Part shown: positions 21,378-31,491 of the stretch, one piece after another
Layout: every line of letters starts with the position of its first letter
Numbering within the stretch: the stretch's first letter is position 1
Assembly (NCBI RefSeq): GCF_020151015.1
Contig: NZ_CP083746.1
Location: forward strand, 3,129,001 to 3,193,000
Reading direction: 5' to 3'
DNA length: 64,000 bases
From: Pseudomonas sp. p1(2021b)
Lineage (GTDB): Bacteria > Pseudomonadota > Gammaproteobacteria > Pseudomonadales > Pseudomonadaceae
Made by a program: the position numbers and the translations under genes
The notes under the pieces: generated by a model
Seen by the model: the letters and a program-made list of their open reading frames with translations, nothing else
The model's database searches: none
Told to the model about the DNA's origin: nothing

Positions 21378-24201
21378 TGAGGGCCTCCTTGACACGGGCT
21401 GGAGTGATGGGCAGGTCGCGAACACGCTTGCCGATGGCATGGGCCACGGCATTGCCGATGGCACCGACCACCGGGATCATCACCACTTCGGCGATACCCT
21501 TGGAGGGGTCGGTGGGTGACAACGGCGGCAGGATTTCGCTGGTCTGCTTCCACACCGCCACGTCCTTGGCCATCGGCAGGCGATAGCGGTTGAAGTTCCA
21601 GTTCCCCTCGCCCGGGCCGCCCTCGTACAGCGGCATCTCTTCGGTCAAGGCATGGCCGATGCCCATGGCGATACCGCCTTCGAGCTGGCCCTTGACCAGT
21701 TCCGGCACCAGCACCCGGCCGCACTCCACCCAACTGTGGTGGTTGAGCACCTGGACTTCGCCGCTGCCTTTGTTCACCTTCACTTCCACCAACGTCGCCA
21801 CCGGGCTGTAGTAGGTCACCATGGCATTGTTCAGCTGAGTGGCCGGGTAGGCCGCGTTCTGCCGGTCCAGCAGGTGGTAGTTGGCGCTGTTCATCTGCGC
21901 CTTCTTCGCGTTCGGGGCACCGTCGCCGTACTTGACCGCCAGCGCATCGAGCGGCAGGCGCTCGCGCACGCCGTCGATGACGAAGTCGGCTTCAGCCCAG
22001 CTCCAGCGGTTGAATGCGTGCACACTGACGCCTGTGACCAGGCCCATCTCATGGGCCTTTTTCGCCAGTTCCGCAAATGGAATGGGCGACAGGCCGTTGC
22101 CGGTGAGCTCGCCGTTGACCCACACCGCATTCTCGCGACGCACCACCAGCGGGTTGGCCTGGCCGCCATACGGGCCCTGACGCCACAGCGAAAGCGCCGC
22201 TGGCCACAGACCATGGTTGAACAGCACACGCGCCGCTTCACGGGTGGCGTGGCTGAAATAGAAGGCCGAGTTGGTCGCCGAGGATGGCGAGGCCAGCTTG
22301 CCGACCCAGCGCGGATCGCGCAGCGCGGCATCCTGCTCGGCCTGGCTCATCAGGTAAGGGTTGCCGCTGGTGGCCAGTTTCAGCTCCGGCCATTCGGTTT
22401 CGGCAGTGGTCACCTCATCGGCCGGGCGCCCCAGGAAGTCGCTGACCACGAAGGCCTGGGAGGTCGACATGCCGGTGCCCAGCTCAGTGCCGATGTGGCG
22501 CAGGCTGATACGGCCATCGGCGGTGAACTCGATGCTGGCCATGGGCGCTTCGGCACCGGTGCCGAAATCCTTCTGGCAGATGGCGAAGCCGACGCCGTAC
22601 CAATTGTGCGGGTCCTTGGCTTCCATCGCTTTCTTGTGCGCGTCGCGGTTCTTCCACACCTCGTGGGCGCTGGCCTTGTCGAGGATCTCGTGCAGGCGCA
22701 GGGCACCGGCAGGCACGGCGCCCTGGGTGTTCTTCATACCCGACTTGAGCGCATTCTTGCGGCGCAGCTCGATGGCGTCGACGCCGAGGCGGTTGGCGAC
22801 CTCATCGACCATCATCTCGGTAGCCGCCATGCTCTGCAGCGTCCCGTAGCCACGCATGGAGCCGGCTTCGACACCTCGGGAGTGGTAGACGGTCACCGCC
22901 AGGTCGCTCTGTGGCATGTAGTAGATCGACTGCGCAGCAGTGGCCCCCACTGCAGCCACCGACGGGCTGTAGTTGATGCGCCCGCCGCCGTCGACACTCA
23001 TGTCGGCGCGGAAGATCTTGAAACTCATGTCGTTCTTGTCCACGGCCAGCTGGTAGCGGATGTCGAACGGGTGGCGCTTGATGCCGCTCTGGAACTGCTC
23101 GTAGCGGTCGTTGGCCAGACGGATCGGCACACCGGCCCCATACAAGGCGGCGACGGCGGCATAGAACACGAAGATGTTGTTGTCCTTGGAGCCGTAGCCG
23201 ACGGTGTAGCCGGGGTGCATGTTCAAGTTGTTCAGCGCGAAGCGCGACGGCTTGATCATGTGCACGCATTCCTGCGCCACTTCGAACGGGCATTGGGTGG
23301 CCACGACGAAATGCAGGGTGCCGGTGGCCGGGTCGTACCAGCCGTTGCCGTTGTCCGGCTCCAGCGCTGCGGGCTCGATCGATGGGGTCTTGTAGCGCTC
23401 GTCGAACAGCAACCAATCTTGCGGCGGCTGCTTGAGCTGTTCGTCCATGCGCTGGGCGTAGAACATCCCCTGCTCGGTCAAGGTGCCGTGTTGCTTGGGC
23501 TCAGCGGTCCACACCGGTTTGCGCGCAAGGATGGTGGGGAACAGCATGGAGTTCTTCAGGCTGGAGAACGTGTCCTCGTCGAACGGCGTCTGGCCGCCAA
23601 CCCGCACGAAACGGAAGCTGCCATAGGGGTCACGCTGGTACAGCGGCGCCTGGGCGCCATAGCGGATCGCCTTGTCGTTGAACTGAAGCTTGAGCTTGGC
23701 CTGGCGGAAACGCTCGAAGTCGTGCCAGATCAGGATCGCCACGGGGTGGCCGATGAACATCGGCACCTTGCCAGGTGGCAGCAATGGGTCCGGCGAGTGG
23801 GCCTCGGGCCAGGCGATGCCGTCCTTTTCCAGGTCGGCCGCGGTGACGACACGGTCCGGCTGCAGGTCGGCGCCCAGCCACGCCAGGTCATGGCCTGCAT
23901 AGATGCGGTCGGCCTTGGTGGTCTTGAGCAACAAAGCGTGGCCCTGCTGCTGGGGCCAGCCGGGCATGTCCTTGGCGCGGATGTCGCGGGCAAACACCTT
24001 GTTGCCGCACACCTTGGACAGCGCATCGTTGCGAAAGCGTGCCTTGCCATCATGGCTCATCCACTTCTGCGGCGAAGTGGTGACACTGTTTTCCATCAGG
24101 GCGGCGAACGCCTGGCTGCCGAGCGGCGCGAGGGTCACCCCCACGCCAGCGATCACGCCGCCTTGCAGGAAGGCGCGCCGGGAAATATCACGGTTGGTCA
24201 T
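21370..24201 (-). CDS. Molybdenum-binding subunit, aldehyde oxidase/IorB-like, Tat-exported
   Basis: A 943-residue large subunit of the xanthine dehydrogenase superfamily. A twin-arginine signal (SRRAFLQGG) at residues 8-16 precedes a hydrophobic stretch, so the enzyme is exported folded. Molybdopterin-binding features include RGVEAGSMRGYGTLQS, the ELGTGMSTSQAFVVSDFLG region and the C-terminal EGGIAMGIGHALTEEMP with the expected late Glu region. The isoquinoline 1-oxidoreductase beta family is the closest I recognise, although those I know are shorter. The first gene of a five-gene operon (Mo, FeS, cytochrome, XdhC, MocA). Substrate unknown: an aldehyde or N-heterocycle is plausible. Confidence 0.9.
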   Translation of the reverse strand: MTNRDISRRAFLQGGVIAGVGVTLAPLGSQAFAALMENSVTTSPQKWMSHDGKARFRNDALSKVCGNKVFARDIRAKDMPGWPQQQGHALLLKTTKADRIYAGHDLAWLGADLQPDRVVTAADLEKDGIAWPEAHSPDPLLPPGKVPMFIGHPVAILIWHDFERFRQAKLKLQFNDKAIRYGAQAPLYQRDPYGSFRFVRVGGQTPFDEDTFSSLKNSMLFPTILARKPVWTAEPKQHGTLTEQGMFYAQRMDEQLKQPPQDWLLFDERYKTPSIEPAALEPDNGNGWYDPATGTLHFVVATQCPFEVAQECVHMIKPSRFALNNLNMHPGYTVGYGSKDNNIFVFYAAVAALYGAGVPIRLANDRYEQFQSGIKRHPFDIRYQLAVDKNDMSFKIFRADMSVDGGGRINYSPSVAAVGATAAQSIYYMPQSDLAVTVYHSRGVEAGSMRGYGTLQSMAATEMMVDEVANRLGVDAIELRRKNALKSGMKNTQGAVPAGALRLHEILDKASAHEVWKNRDAHKKAMEAKDPHNWYGVGFAICQKDFGTGAEAPMASIEFTADGRISLRHIGTELGTGMSTSQAFVVSDFLGRPADEVTTAETEWPELKLATSGNPYLMSQAEQDAALRDPRWVGKLASPSSATNSAFYFSHATREAARVLFNHGLWPAALSLWRQGPYGGQANPLVVRRENAVWVNGELTGNGLSPIPFAELAKKAHEMGLVTGVSVHAFNRWSWAEADFVIDGVRERLPLDALAVKYGDGAPNAKKAQMNSANYHLLDRQNAAYPATQLNNAMVTYYSPVATLVEVKVNKGSGEVQVLNHHSWVECGRVLVPELVKGQLEGGIAMGIGHALTEEMPLYEGGPGEGNWNFNRYRLPMAKDVAVWKQTSEILPPLSPTDPSKGIAEVVMIPVVGAIGNAVAHAIGKRVRDLPITPARVKEALNG

Positions 24202-24420
24202 GCTTCATCCTCTGGGCAGAGCGCGCCTGCCCATGACGTATTCTGGTACTTGATAGCTCGGAGGGCGGAATCATTGACGTTCCGAAAGCAAGGTCGGAGT
24301 GGGGGACCACAAAAACTGACCTCGGCGTCAAGTTTAACGCACTCACCGCTCGCCTGGCAAAGTCAAGCGGGCAACTTGTCGCGCCTTTGCTGTCGCGCCG
24401 AGGCGCGGCGGGGCTAGCGG

Positions 24421-24720
24421 CTAGCGCTTGCACCGCGCCAATACCACTTGGCAGGTGTTGGGCGTACCGCCGGAACGGCCGGCGTAGCGGATGCAGTTGT
24501 TGAGGGATTTCTGCCGGGCGATGCCAAGGCTCGCGCCCCAGGCCAGGCCGCCCTCGCCTGCCGTCGGCAACGCCTTGGCGAAGCAGTTCGAACCTTGGGT
24601 GGCGGTGACGTAACGCGCAGTGCTCGCTTTTCGGGTGCAGCCGGCGGTGCTGACCAGGCTGATGACGAGCAAGGCACACAGGCCCCACGAGGCGACTTCA
24701 GAAGGTGTCTTGGCCCACAT
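24421..24720 (-). CDS. Small putative lipoprotein, 99 aa
   Basis: A 99-residue exported protein. Hydrophobic residues 12-27 lead to STAGC, a lipobox-like end, so a lipoprotein anchor at about Cys28 is likely. The mature part is short and contains four more cysteines (NCFAKAL, NNCIRYAG, TCQVVL, ARCKR), which could form disulfides in the periplasm. I do not recognise a family. It lies upstream of the molybdenum hydroxylase operon on the same strand, 219 bases away, so it may be separate. Confidence 0.6.
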   Translation of the reverse strand: MWAKTPSEVASWGLCALLVISLVSTAGCTRKASTARYVTATQGSNCFAKALPTAGEGGLAWGASLGIARQKSLNNCIRYAGRSGGTPNTCQVVLARCKR

Positions 24721-25043
24721 GCTGCTACTCCAGCGTTCAGAAACAGGGCGAGGCCGGGGCCCCCGGACAAGGCTTTCCGGCAGCCTCGATCACAAGCGAA
24801 GCCCGTTTGAAGTAAAGCAGGCACAGCCATCCCTGCAACGCCAAAATGGCCCCAGGGCAGCGGCGTCTTTCATCCTCCGAAGGGGAAAGGCATTTGAGAA
24901 ATTTCGCCATGGAAGGTACGGTTTCTGCTTCCTTCGAGCTCGCCAGCCTCGGCAACGGCGTTCATTCAAGGTGCTAACCTTGGAAAATGCCTACGTGCCC
25001 AGGTGCGCGATGCTCACTGTTTTAAAAGGAGAAAACTGCCGCA
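24721..25043. other. Divergent intergenic region, lipoprotein and betT
   Basis: This 323-base gap separates two divergent genes and should hold both promoters. A GC-rich inverted pair CGAGGC (24749-24754) and GCCTCG (24783-24788) lies near the lipoprotein start. The betT ribosome site is the AAAGGAGAAAA just before 25044. I could not identify a BetI-type operator or a clear promoter. Confidence 0.4.
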
Positions 25044-27017
25044 ATGACTGCAGCCGCCAAACCCAGGAGCACCCTCAACCCTCCCGTCTTCTACAGCAGC
25101 GCCATCCTCATCTTTCTGCTCGTCCTGTATGCCACGGCATTCCAGGAACATGCCCAAACACTGTTCGAACACGTCCAGGCCTGGATCGTCACCAATGCCA
25201 GCTGGTTCTACATCCTCACCGTGGCGCTGGTATTGATCAGCGTGGTGTTCCTCGCCGTCAGCCGCTATGGCGACATCAAGCTGGGCCCCGACCACAGCGA
25301 ACCGGACTACCGCAAGAGCACCTGGTTCGCCATGCTCTTTTCCGCCGGCATGGGCATCGGCCTCATGTTCTTCGGCGTGGCCGAACCGGTCATGCATTTC
25401 ACCAGCCCCCCGGTAGGTGACGCCGGTACCGTGGCCGCCGCGCGCGAAGCCATGAAGATCACCTTCTTCCACTGGGGGCTTCACGCCTGGGCGATCTATG
25501 CCATCGTCGCCCTGATCCTGGCCTACTTCAGCTTTCGCAACGGCCTGCCCCTGACCTTGCGCTCGGCCCTCTACCCGATGATCGGCGAGCGGATCCACGG
25601 GCCGATCGGCCATGCCGTGGATGTATTCGCCATCCTCGGCACTGTGTTCGGCGTAGCGACTTCGCTGGGCTATGGTGTGCTGCAGATCAACAGCGGTTTT
25701 CACCATGTGTTCGGCCTGCCGGTGAACCCGACGGTCCAGGTGATCCTGATCACCGCCACCTGCGCCCTGGCCACGCTGTCGGTGGCCAGCGGGCTGGACA
25801 AGGGCATCCGCATCCTCTCCGAGCTCAACTTGGGCCTGGCCGTGGTGCTGATGCTGTTCGTGCTGCTGCTCGGGCCTACCGTGTTCCTGCTGCAGACCTA
25901 CGTCCAGAACACGGGGGCCTACCTCTCGGATATCGTCAACAAGACGTTCAACCTCTACGCCTACGAGCCCACCGACTGGATCGGCGGCTGGACCTTGCTG
26001 TATTGGGGCTGGTGGCTATCCTGGTCGCCCTTCGTCGGCCTGTTCATCGCACGCATTTCCCGCGGCCGGACCATCCGTGAGTTCGTCTGCGGCGTGTTGT
26101 TCGTGCCGGCCGGTTTCACCCTGCTGTGGATGACCGTATTTGGCGACTCGGCGATCCACATGATCCTCAACGACGGCGTGACGGCGCTGGCGACGGTGGT
26201 CGGCCAGGACAGCTCCCTGGCACTGTTCGTGTTCCTCGAGCGATTCCCGTTTTCCAGCATCGTTTCACTGATCGCCGTGCTGATGGTCGTGGTGTTCTTC
26301 GTCACATCGGCCGACTCCGGCGCGCTGGTCGTGGACATGCTGGCCTCCTCCGGGCAAGGCCATTCGCCGCTGTGGCAACGCATCTTCTGGTCGGTAAGCA
26401 TCGGTGCGGTCGCCATCGCGCTGCTGCTGGCCAATGGGCTCAAGGCGCTGCAGACCGCGACCATCGCCAGTGCGCTGCCCTTCGCGGTCATCCTGCTGAC
26501 CGCGATCTGGGGCTTGTTCAAAGCCTTGAACCTGGACGCCACACGCCGCGGCCTGCGCAACCAGGCGCTGCCTGCACCTCGACACACCCGTCAGCCTCAC
26601 GGAGGTTGGCAACGACGCCTGCGCAACATCGCCATGATGCCGCGCCGGGCCCATGTCACCCGTTTCATCGCCGAGGTGGTCAAGCCCGCCTGCGAAGAGG
26701 TGGCCGTCGAGCTGCGCAAGCAAGGTTACGAAGTCACGGTGAACGAACGCGAAGACGGACGCGTGACCCTGGAGCTCTCCCATGCCGGCGAGGGGCGGTT
26801 CCTGTATGAAGTACGCCCGCGTGCCTTCAACACACCCAGCTTCGTCATGCGTGACACCGAGGACGCAACCGATGCGCGCAAGTACTTCCGCGCCGAAGTG
26901 CACCTGCGCGAAGGCGGCCAGGACTACGACATCATGGGTTGGGGCCGTGACGATGTGATCGGCGATATTCTCGACCAGTACGAGCGTCATCTGCATTACT
27001 TGCACGTGGTCAGGTGA
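25044..27017 (+). CDS. betT: BCCT family choline/betaine transporter
   Basis: A 657-residue inner-membrane transporter with about twelve helices. The family motifs are clear: GMGIGLMFFGVAEPVMHF in the third or fourth helix, HWGLHAWAIYAIVALILAYFSFRNG, and the WGWWLSWSPFVGLFIARISRGRTIREF signature. A long cytoplasmic C-terminal domain of about 140 residues (from MMPRRAHVTRF to the end) is typical of BetT-type choline transporters, where it tunes activity to osmotic stress. Choline is the likely substrate, but BCCT members differ and this one is not next to bet genes. An AraC regulator converges on its 3' end. Confidence 0.88.
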   Translation: MTAAAKPRSTLNPPVFYSSAILIFLLVLYATAFQEHAQTLFEHVQAWIVTNASWFYILTVALVLISVVFLAVSRYGDIKLGPDHSEPDYRKSTWFAMLFSAGMGIGLMFFGVAEPVMHFTSPPVGDAGTVAAAREAMKITFFHWGLHAWAIYAIVALILAYFSFRNGLPLTLRSALYPMIGERIHGPIGHAVDVFAILGTVFGVATSLGYGVLQINSGFHHVFGLPVNPTVQVILITATCALATLSVASGLDKGIRILSELNLGLAVVLMLFVLLLGPTVFLLQTYVQNTGAYLSDIVNKTFNLYAYEPTDWIGGWTLLYWGWWLSWSPFVGLFIARISRGRTIREFVCGVLFVPAGFTLLWMTVFGDSAIHMILNDGVTALATVVGQDSSLALFVFLERFPFSSIVSLIAVLMVVVFFVTSADSGALVVDMLASSGQGHSPLWQRIFWSVSIGAVAIALLLANGLKALQTATIASALPFAVILLTAIWGLFKALNLDATRRGLRNQALPAPRHTRQPHGGWQRRLRNIAMMPRRAHVTRFIAEVVKPACEEVAVELRKQGYEVTVNEREDGRVTLELSHAGEGRFLYEVRPRAFNTPSFVMRDTEDATDARKYFRAEVHLREGGQDYDIMGWGRDDVIGDILDQYERHLHYLHVVR

Positions 27018-27058
27018 CACCCGCTTGCCGGGCCTGCGCCGCTGCCGCAGGTCCAGGC

Positions 27059-27922
27059 CTACCGACGCGGCGGCTGGAAGGCGCGCGGTGGCAGGCCGAA
27101 CTCGCGCTTGAACATGGCGGTGAAGGCGCTGGGCGTCGAGTACCCGGCATCGAGCGAGACCTCGAGGATGTTATGGCCCTGGGCCAACCGGTCCAGGGCG
27201 ATGAGCAGGCGTGCCTGCTTGCGCCAGGTACCGAAGCTCATCCCGACATCCTCATGGAACCAGCGCTGCACGGTCTTGATATTGATGCCAAGGAACTCGG
27301 CACACTCGGCCAGTCCCCAGTCGAGCATCCGGTTCTGCACCAGGTCCCGGCACAAGGCGTGCAGTCGCTGCCCCCTCGGGCGCGGCAGATAGATGGCCGA
27401 GACCCTCGCACCTGCCAGCTCTTCGAGCAGGAACTCGATCAAGCGGGCATTGCGACTTCCCTGCGCAATCTCCTCGTCGATGGCCGACGCCTCTATGATC
27501 AGCTCCCTCACCAGGTTGGAGATTCCGTATACCGTGCATTCGCCTGGCATGTCCGGGGTGCGCCATGGCGCGAAGTAGAGCGTGCGGATGCGGGTGGCGC
27601 CGAGGGTACGGGTCCAATGGGCGACCTCGGCCGGGATCCACAGGCCATGGTTGCACGGCACGACCCAGCAGCCCTGGTTGGTGTTGACCATCAGGGTGCC
27701 CTGGGTCGTGTAGAGTAGCTGCCCATGGGCGTGGCGATGGGTGTCGATGTGGGTGCCGTCGGCCAGGTCCAACGCCAGCGTGGCGATCTCCTGGTCAGGT
27801 GGCAGCAGATGTTGGGCAGCGATCATTGCCATGGGCCTGTAGGCATGGGGTCTGTTCGGACCGAAGGCGCGCGGCGATGGGCTGCGTGCAGCGATGTCCA
27901 TGAATCGACGATCGGCGTCCAT
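27059..27922 (-). CDS. AraC-family regulator with N-terminal cupin domain
   Basis: A 287-residue transcription regulator. The N-terminal part is a cupin-like sensor (THIDTHRHAHGQLLYTTQGTLMV, then WVVPCNHGLWIPAEVAHW). The C-terminal part has two helix-turn-helix motifs: LAECAEFLGINIKTVQRWFHEDVG and ILEVSLDAGYSTPSAFTAMFKREFGLPPRAF. The pattern is that of regulators such as NimR or RipA-type proteins. The start is uncertain: the ATG at 27922 or the ATG at 27901. Targets unknown; the gene is convergent with betT and divergent from the ATPase gene. Confidence 0.88.
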   Translation of the reverse strand: MDADRRFMDIAARSPSPRAFGPNRPHAYRPMAMIAAQHLLPPDQEIATLALDLADGTHIDTHRHAHGQLLYTTQGTLMVNTNQGCWVVPCNHGLWIPAEVAHWTRTLGATRIRTLYFAPWRTPDMPGECTVYGISNLVRELIIEASAIDEEIAQGSRNARLIEFLLEELAGARVSAIYLPRPRGQRLHALCRDLVQNRMLDWGLAECAEFLGINIKTVQRWFHEDVGMSFGTWRKQARLLIALDRLAQGHNILEVSLDAGYSTPSAFTAMFKREFGLPPRAFQPPRR

Positions 27923-27994
27923 CAGTCGTTAGACGGGAATGGCCCAGCTTAGCATCATGGTTGTTCCACTTCTCGACCCGATGTGCCGCCCACC

Positions 27995-28906
27995 ATGAAC
28001 AGCTCGTTAGCCACCCCCACCGAACTCACCTTCGAAGCCGTTGCACAGCTCAAGCGTATCGCCGACTCGCTGGAGCGCGCGTTTCCACCGGCAACGGGGC
28101 CAGCCTTCGACGCCGAAGCGATCGCCTATCAATGGCAGTACCGAGCCAGCCAGGGCGGAATGCGTGCCCAACTGGTGCCGATCAAGCGCCCGATGCTCAT
28201 CGCCTTCGAACAACTGCAGAATGTCGACCGCCAGAAGGCGCTGATTCGCCAGAATACCCAGCAGTTCCTGGAGGGCAAGCCGGCCAACAACGTGTTGCTG
28301 ACCGGTGCCAGGGGTACGGGCAAGTCCTCCTTGGTCAAGGCATGCCTCAATGAGTTCCACCCCCAGGGCCTCAAGTTGGTCGAGATCGACAAGGAGCATA
28401 TCGGCGACCTGCCCGAAGTCATCGAGCTGGTCAGCCAGCAGCCGGGGTATTTCATCCTGTTCTGCGACGACCTCTCGTTCGAAGAAGGCGACATCGGCTA
28501 CAAGCGCCTGAAGACAGCCCTGGACGGCTCGGTGGCGGAGCACTCGTCGAACGTGCTGATCTATGCCACCTCCAACCGCCGGCACCTGATCGCCGAACGG
28601 GCCTCGGACAATCTGTCCATGACCCGCGGTGAAAACGGCGCCCTGCACCCCGGCGAGGAAGTGGAAGAAAAGGTGTCGTTGTCGGAACGATTCGGGCTGT
28701 GGATTTCGTTCTACGGCTTCTCGCCGGACGAGTACCTGAACGCGGTCAATCAATGGCTGGGCGTCTATGGCGTTCCGGAGCATGCACTGGAACAGGCCCA
28801 CGTGCAGGCGACCCGCTGGGCTACCCAGCGCGGCTCGAGATCGGGGCGCATCGCCGCACAGTTCGCGCGGGACTACGCCGGCCGCTGGTGCCAGGACAAG
28901 GTGTAA
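27995..28906 (+). CDS. DUF815 family AAA-type ATPase
   Basis: A 303-residue ATPase of the DUF815 family. The Walker A loop is GARGTGKSSLVKA at about residue 105. The Walker B-like region is YFILFCDDLSFEEGD, followed by a sensor-like LIYATSNRRHLIAERASDN. The C-terminal lid ends RSGRIAAQFARDYAGRW. Members are widespread but have no proven role. The ATG at 27995 is preferred to the GTG at 27983, though neither has a strong ribosome site. A second P-loop gene follows 33 bases downstream on the same strand. Confidence 0.85.
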   Translation: MNSSLATPTELTFEAVAQLKRIADSLERAFPPATGPAFDAEAIAYQWQYRASQGGMRAQLVPIKRPMLIAFEQLQNVDRQKALIRQNTQQFLEGKPANNVLLTGARGTGKSSLVKACLNEFHPQGLKLVEIDKEHIGDLPEVIELVSQQPGYFILFCDDLSFEEGDIGYKRLKTALDGSVAEHSSNVLIYATSNRRHLIAERASDNLSMTRGENGALHPGEEVEEKVSLSERFGLWISFYGFSPDEYLNAVNQWLGVYGVPEHALEQAHVQATRWATQRGSRSGRIAAQFARDYAGRWCQDKV

Positions 28907-28939
28907 GGTACGGTTCAGAGCCCCTGGAGTCTGTGGTCC

Positions 28940-29476
28940 ATGGACAACTTCGTGATTATTTCCGGCTGCTCTGGCGGTGGTAAGTCCACGCTGCTGGCGC
29001 AGCTCAAGCGACGCGGCCATGCTGTGATCGAAGAGCCCGGACGGCGCGTGGTGCAGCAGCAAGTTCGCGACCAGGGCCAGGCGCTGCCCTGGCTCGACTT
29101 GGTCGGCTTCCTGCGCAGTGTCATGGACATGGCCCTGGCCGACTACAGGTCGGCTGTGCAGAACACTACGCAGTGGGTGTTCTTCGACCGTGGCGTGATC
29201 GATGCCGCCGCGGCCCTGGAGCGCCTTACGGGCGAGCCCGTGCTGGCGGCCGTGGCCGAGTCCTGCCGTTATCACCGGCAGGTATTCCTCACGCCGCCTT
29301 GGCCCGAGATCTATGTGCAGGATGCAGAGCGGCGCCACGGCATGCAGGCTGCGCTGGAGGAATACGAGCAGTTGCAGGGCGTCTATCCGGCCCTCGGCTA
29401 CCAGGTATCGCTGCTGCCCAGAACCGCGGTCGACGAACGCGCCGACTTCCTACTGGAGCGCTTGGCAGAGAATTGA
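28940..29476 (+). CDS. AAA family P-loop ATPase/kinase-like protein
   Basis: A 178-residue nucleotide-binding protein with a Walker A loop (SGCSGGGKSTLLAQL) right at the N-terminus, EEPGRRVVQQQ next, and VFFDRGVIDAAAALE as the Walker B-like segment. This resembles the AAA_28 family of small ATPases, related to shikimate and thymidylate kinase folds. The substrate is unknown. The ATG at 28940 follows GGAGTCTGTGGTCC. It is close behind the DUF815 ATPase and converges on kup, 24 bases from its end. Confidence 0.8.
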   Translation: MDNFVIISGCSGGGKSTLLAQLKRRGHAVIEEPGRRVVQQQVRDQGQALPWLDLVGFLRSVMDMALADYRSAVQNTTQWVFFDRGVIDAAAALERLTGEPVLAAVAESCRYHRQVFLTPPWPEIYVQDAERRHGMQAALEEYEQLQGVYPALGYQVSLLPRTAVDERADFLLERLAEN

Positions 29477-29500
29477 TTCACCGCCCTGGCCAGCCGAACG

Positions 29501-31402
29501 TCACATTTCGACCTGGGTGCCCAATTCGATTACCCGGTTCAGCGGCAGTTGGAAATACTTCAGGTTGCTGTTGGCATTCTTCAGCAGGAACGCGAACAAT
29601 TGCTCGCGCCACCGCGCCATGCCCATGCGCCGGGTGGCGATCACCGTCTCGCGGCTGAGGAAATAGGTCGTGCGCATCGGGCTGAAATCCAGGCCTTCGC
29701 GTTGGCACAAGCTCAAGGCCCGCGGTACGTCCGGCTCCTCGATGAAGCCGAAATGCAGCGTGACGCGGAAAAAGCCCTCGCCGAACGCCTCGATCTCGCA
29801 ACGTTTGTCGACATTGACCCGAGGCTCATCCTCCGACACCACGGTAAGCACCACCACCTGCTCGTGAAGCACCTGGTTATGCAACAGGTTGTGCAGCAAC
29901 GCATGGGGTACGGCATCGGTACGGGCACACAGGAACACGGCCGTGCCCTGCACACGATGGGGCGGTTGGGCCTGCAGGCTGGCGATGAACAAATCCAGCG
30001 GCAACGCCGCTTCGTCCAGACGCTCGACGATGATCTTGCGCCCGCGCTTCCAGGTGGTCATCAGGATGAACAGCGCTACCCCAGCGATTACAGGGAATGC
30101 ACCGCCCTGCAGGATCTTCGGCGCATTGGCGGCAAAATACAGGCTGTCGACCAGCAGGAAGCCCAGCAGCATAGGGATGGCCAACCAGCGCGGGGTTTTC
30201 CAGGCCAGCAGCACCACCGCGGACGACAGCAGCGTGGTGATCAGCATGGTGCCCGTTACTGCCACACCGTAGGCCGCCGCCAGTGCGCCCGAGGACTCGA
30301 AGCCGATCACCAGCAGTACTACGCCGACCATCAACGCCCAGTTCACCGTACCGATGTAAATCTGCCCCTGCTCCTCGCTGGAGGTGTGCTGGATGAACAT
30401 ACGCGGCACATAGCCCAGCTGGATGGCCTGGCGCGTCAGCGAAAAGGCGCCGGAAATCACCGCCTGGGAGGCAATGATGGTGGCCAGCGTGGCCAGGGCG
30501 ACCATCGGCAGCAACGCCCAGCCGGGGGCCAGCAGGTAGAACGGGTTGCGTACGGCCTCGGGGTTACCGAGAATCAGCGCGCCCTGCCCGAAATAGTTCA
30601 GCACCAACCCCGGCAGCACCAGCATGAACCACGCTCGGGCGATGGGCTTGCGGCCGAAATGTCCCATGTCTGCATACAGAGCCTCGGCGCCGGTCAGGGC
30701 CAGCACCACCGCCCCCAGGATGGCCACGCCCACGCCTGGGTGCAGGACGAAGAAACGCACCGCCCAGGCCGGGTTGAGCGCCTGCAGCACCTCGGGGCGT
30801 TGCACGATCCCATGCACCCCCAACGCCCCCAGCACGACGAACCACAGCACCATCACCGGCCCGAACAGGATGCCGATGCGCGCGGTCCCATGCTTCTGGA
30901 TCAGGAACAGTGCCACCAGCACGATCAGCGAAAGCGGCACGACCCAATGCCCGATCCCGTCGAAGGCAAGCTCCAGCCCCTCCACAGCCGAAAGCACGGA
31001 GATGGCCGGGGTGATCATGCTGTCGCCATAGAACAGCGCCGCACCGAACAGGCCCAGCAGCACCAGCACTCGGCTCAGCTGCGGATAGGGCGCCGCGGCC
31101 CGCCGCGCCAGCGCGGTGAGGGCCATGATGCCGCCCTCGCCCTGGTTGCTGGCACGCAGGATGAACAGGACGTACTTGATCGACACAACCCAGATCAGCG
31201 ACCAGAACACCAGCGACAAGACCCCGAGCACGCCTTCCGGGGTGGGCTGCACGCCGTAATGCCCGGCGAACACTTCCTTGAGCGTGTACAACGGGCTGGT
31301 GCCGATGTCGCCATAGACCACACCGACAGCGGCGACGAGCAGGCCAAGGCCTGTGGTTTTCGAAGAGGGGGAATGATTCGCAGCAGTCGCGGCTTCGCTC
31401 AC
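29501..31402 (-). CDS. kup: Low-affinity potassium uptake protein Kup
   Basis: A 633-residue K+ transporter of the KUP/HAK/KT family. The first helix has the signature [58 protein letters not shown] and [20 protein letters not shown] are all conserved, giving about twelve membrane helices in the first 430 residues. The remaining 200 residues form the cytoplasmic tail. It starts with GTG at 31402, preceded by AGAGAAG. It is monocistronic. This is the constitutive, proton-coupled K+ uptake system in many bacteria. Confidence 0.96.
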   Translation of the reverse strand: MSEAATAANHSPSSKTTGLGLLVAAVGVVYGDIGTSPLYTLKEVFAGHYGVQPTPEGVLGVLSLVFWSLIWVVSIKYVLFILRASNQGEGGIMALTALARRAAAPYPQLSRVLVLLGLFGAALFYGDSMITPAISVLSAVEGLELAFDGIGHWVVPLSLIVLVALFLIQKHGTARIGILFGPVMVLWFVVLGALGVHGIVQRPEVLQALNPAWAVRFFVLHPGVGVAILGAVVLALTGAEALYADMGHFGRKPIARAWFMLVLPGLVLNYFGQGALILGNPEAVRNPFYLLAPGWALLPMVALATLATIIASQAVISGAFSLTRQAIQLGYVPRMFIQHTSSEEQGQIYIGTVNWALMVGVVLLVIGFESSGALAAAYGVAVTGTMLITTLLSSAVVLLAWKTPRWLAIPMLLGFLLVDSLYFAANAPKILQGGAFPVIAGVALFILMTTWKRGRKIIVERLDEAALPLDLFIASLQAQPPHRVQGTAVFLCARTDAVPHALLHNLLHNQVLHEQVVVLTVVSEDEPRVNVDKRCEIEAFGEGFFRVTLHFGFIEEPDVPRALSLCQREGLDFSPMRTTYFLSRETVIATRRMGMARWREQLFAFLLKNANSNLKYFQLPLNRVIELGTQVEM

Positions 31403-31491
31403 GGATGACTTCTCTGGGCAGACGGTAAACCGCGCTCAGTATCGCTTCCCGCCATGAGCCTAGGCGTAAAAAGAGCGTAAAAAACGCGTGT

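Noticed and set aside
21652..24417. 921-codon plus-strand frame over the Mo hydroxylase
   Set aside because: It is the complement of the large-subunit gene; the real protein has Tat and molybdopterin motifs.
29549..31408. 619-codon plus-strand frame over kup
   Set aside because: Q- and H-rich shadow of the Kup coding sequence, with no domain.
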